NCBI RefSeq assembly: GCF_965363235.1
Contig: NC_134848.1
Coordinates: 62,582,181 to 62,646,180 of the forward strand
Length of the DNA: 64,000 bases
Direction of reading: 5' to 3'
Origin: Mytilus galloprovincialis
Lineage: Eukaryota > Mollusca > Bivalvia > Mytilida > Mytilidae
Shown: positions 62,345-64,000 of the stretch, one piece after another
How the letters are laid out: every line of letters begins with the position of its first letter
How positions within the stretch are numbered: position 1 is the stretch's first letter
The notes under the pieces: generated by a model
What the model saw: only the letters and a program-made list of their open reading frames with translations
Told to the model about the DNA's origin: nothing
Databases searched by the model: none
Program-made: the position numbers and the translations under genes

Positions 62345-62492
62345 ATGTCAGACCAAAAAGATGATGTGAAGGTTGAGCAAACCCGGGATACTTTAAATGA
62401 AGATTCTAGTGAACATACAGATGATACTAATAATGCTACCAAAGAAGATGTGAAAACAGATAGCAAGGGAGATAATTCTACAGATGATCAAG
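62345..62492 (+). CDS. First coding exon of an unidentified acidic protein (gene runs off the window)
   Basis: Acceptor ACTATTTTCAG| at 62332/62333, ATG at 62345, donor GATCAAG|GTATGA after 49 codons in phase 1. It encodes a hydrophilic, acidic, probably disordered N terminus (MSDQKDDVKVEQTRDTLNED, later DDTNNATKEDVKTDSKGDN). No domain or family recognised, and no later exon could be found before 64000. The exon end and donor are repeated downstream. Confidence 0.55.
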
Positions 62493-63082
62493 GTATGATA
62501 ATAAATAAAAACGGTAGGAAGGGAGATAACTGAAGATGATCAGGGTATGGCTGTAAATAAAACTTTTAAAGTGCTAACCTTGTACATAAGAATCAGGCAA
62601 TTTTGAAAATTTTTAAAAACAGGCCAGAAAAATGCAAACTGAGCTTACCATCCTATTTTATAGTTACCTTAATCCTGAGTTAGAAATGGTAGGTCTATTG
62701 TTTCTGCATGTCTGGTAATTTGAGAAATCTCTCGATATTTTTTGGTTAGAATGATAGCAAATTACAGAGTTAGCTCCCCTTGATTGTTAATTTCTAGTGA
62801 CTTTCAACAAAATTTTGTCTTGAATTACCAGAACAGGAAAAGAAATCAAATGTTATATTTGTGCACCATTATACAATTTAAACATAAATTAATGTCAACT
62901 TGAGTGGGTCCTTGTTTGTCATTATTTCACCACAGCCTCAGATTCTTTGGCAGATTGGCACTTATAAAGGTAGACAAATGTACAAACAATCATTGTACAT
63001 CAATAAAAGAAAAATGCTATAAGGGAGATAACTGTACAGAAAATCATAGTATGACAATAAATCAGTATAACGATTGTAGTAA
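62461..63082 (+). repeat. Degenerate copies of the 62.3-kb exon end and its splice donor
   Basis: The block starting AAGGGAGATAATTCTACAG and running through the donor into AATAAATAAAA at 62466-62510 recurs at about 62519-62565 (AAGGGAGATAACTGAAGATG, GGTATGG) and, more decayed, at about 63020-63065 (AAGGGAGATAACTGTACAG, AGTATGA). The second copy keeps a GT donor. Confidence 0.6.
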
Positions 63083-63272
63083 TAGAGGTCACTTTAGAAT
63101 CCTTGCACAAGTTTATTTATATGCATTTAATGTTGTGTAACATGTGCAAACATTCTGATTTAAAAAGCTACAAAATCGAATCAGATAGCATTTCCAGTCT
63201 TGCATTGTCTATGTATGTACAGAATTATCTTAATTTGAAATTCGTATTTCAGTTATTTCTTTAGAAAAATAT

Positions 63273-63972
63273 TTAAGGGCGTATGATACAGTTACAGGGG
63301 AGGTAATGGCGTTGCTAATGTAAATTGTTATTTTCGCGACGTCAAACTATGACTTATCGGGAAAAGATTCAGTTTTCGACTGATTTTTATCATTCAAACT
63401 TATCTTACTTGAAAAGGAGTTCATGGACCCCTCTTTTTTTAAAATGCCATTTGGCTTGATTACAGGAGAAGAATATGTGTGCCAACAACGAATTGTATAT
63501 TTAAATATACAATTCCTTGGTGCAAATATTCAAAATGATTCAATAAAAACGTAAATAGTGCAATTTTTTTTAAATTTGATAAATATACAGCAAAAAATTA
63601 TGTTTTTTTCTACATTCATGAACATTTGATAAATATGAGTTATTTCTGAATAAAAAATGTATAAATTTTTAGGATACTTATAAAATACAGAAATTACAAA
63701 TTATTTAACAAAAAACAATTTGTGTTTATTTTTTAAAAAACAAAATGTTACAAAATGTGTACACGTATGTCTTTTCTCTCAAATGGGAAAATACGGCCAC
63801 AATTCTGAATTTTGAGCAAATATACAAAATTTTGACCTCATTTTAATCAAAAAGTAGCACATGAAGGTATATTTTTTATCACATATTTGATTTTATCAGG
63901 TAAAAAATAGTCTATATGGAAATTTTTATCAAAATGTAAATACAGGATCAAAACTGTATCGTATGCCCTTAA
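63273..63972. mobile_element. TTAA-flanked MITE, 700 bp (family F)
   Basis: TTAAGGGCGTATGATACAGT inverted against ACTGTATCGTATGCCCTTAA. No coding sequence. Confidence 0.87.
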
Positions 63973-64000
63973 ATTCTACATTGCACTTAAAATGAAAGAA

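Overview
This is AT-rich eukaryotic nuclear DNA with intron-containing genes, many inverted-repeat transposons and a decayed LINE. Several repeats are ones I recognise from memory as typical of marine mussel (Mytilus-like bivalve) genomes, for example the motif GACGAAACGCGCGTCTGG and the TATGCCCC...CACATTCTTG element. I call the source a bivalve mollusc, most likely a mytilid. The species cannot be fixed from sequence alone.

Layout. 1-10,000: no supported gene; TTAA-type MITEs, other short inverted-repeat elements and dispersed repeats. 10,242-22,338 (possibly a noncoding first exon near 26.4 kb), minus strand: a five-exon filamin-like gene of about 1,541 residues with one calponin-homology domain, one filamin Ig repeat, a region of more than 1,000 residues that looks disordered, and a C-terminal filamin Ig repeat. 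22.5-35.5 kb: a 30-bp minisatellite, a TTAA MITE, a palindromic foldback satellite, and a threefold tandem duplication whose copies carry different insertions. 35,697-48,160, minus strand: PSMB4, the proteasome subunit beta type-4 (20S beta-7). I rebuilt it as seven coding exons giving 262 residues with every splice phase in agreement, including a last exon with only 13 coding bases. Its introns carry several transposon families. 49.1-58.1 kb: nested elements, including a 411-bp palindromic element, a 2.3-kb compound insertion, and a 6.2-kb interval bounded by inverted arrays of a GGCCGGATCGAC-type repeat that encloses a frameshifted LINE with ORF1, endonuclease and reverse transcriptase. 58.1-64 kb: more MITEs and one plus-strand exon (62,345-62,492) that starts an acidic unidentified protein continuing beyond the window.

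The most unusual signals are: (1) tandem duplication of exon 3' ends together with their 5' splice sites, seen twice in PSMB4 and again at the 62.3-kb exon; (2) the CH-FLN-disordered-FLN architecture; (3) several very large, nearly perfect palindromes, some with clear target-site duplications or an inferable empty site. No operon, CRISPR array or tRNA/rRNA gene was seen. Coding calls rest on translation, splice-site consensus, phase agreement and remembered family sequences; no search was run.
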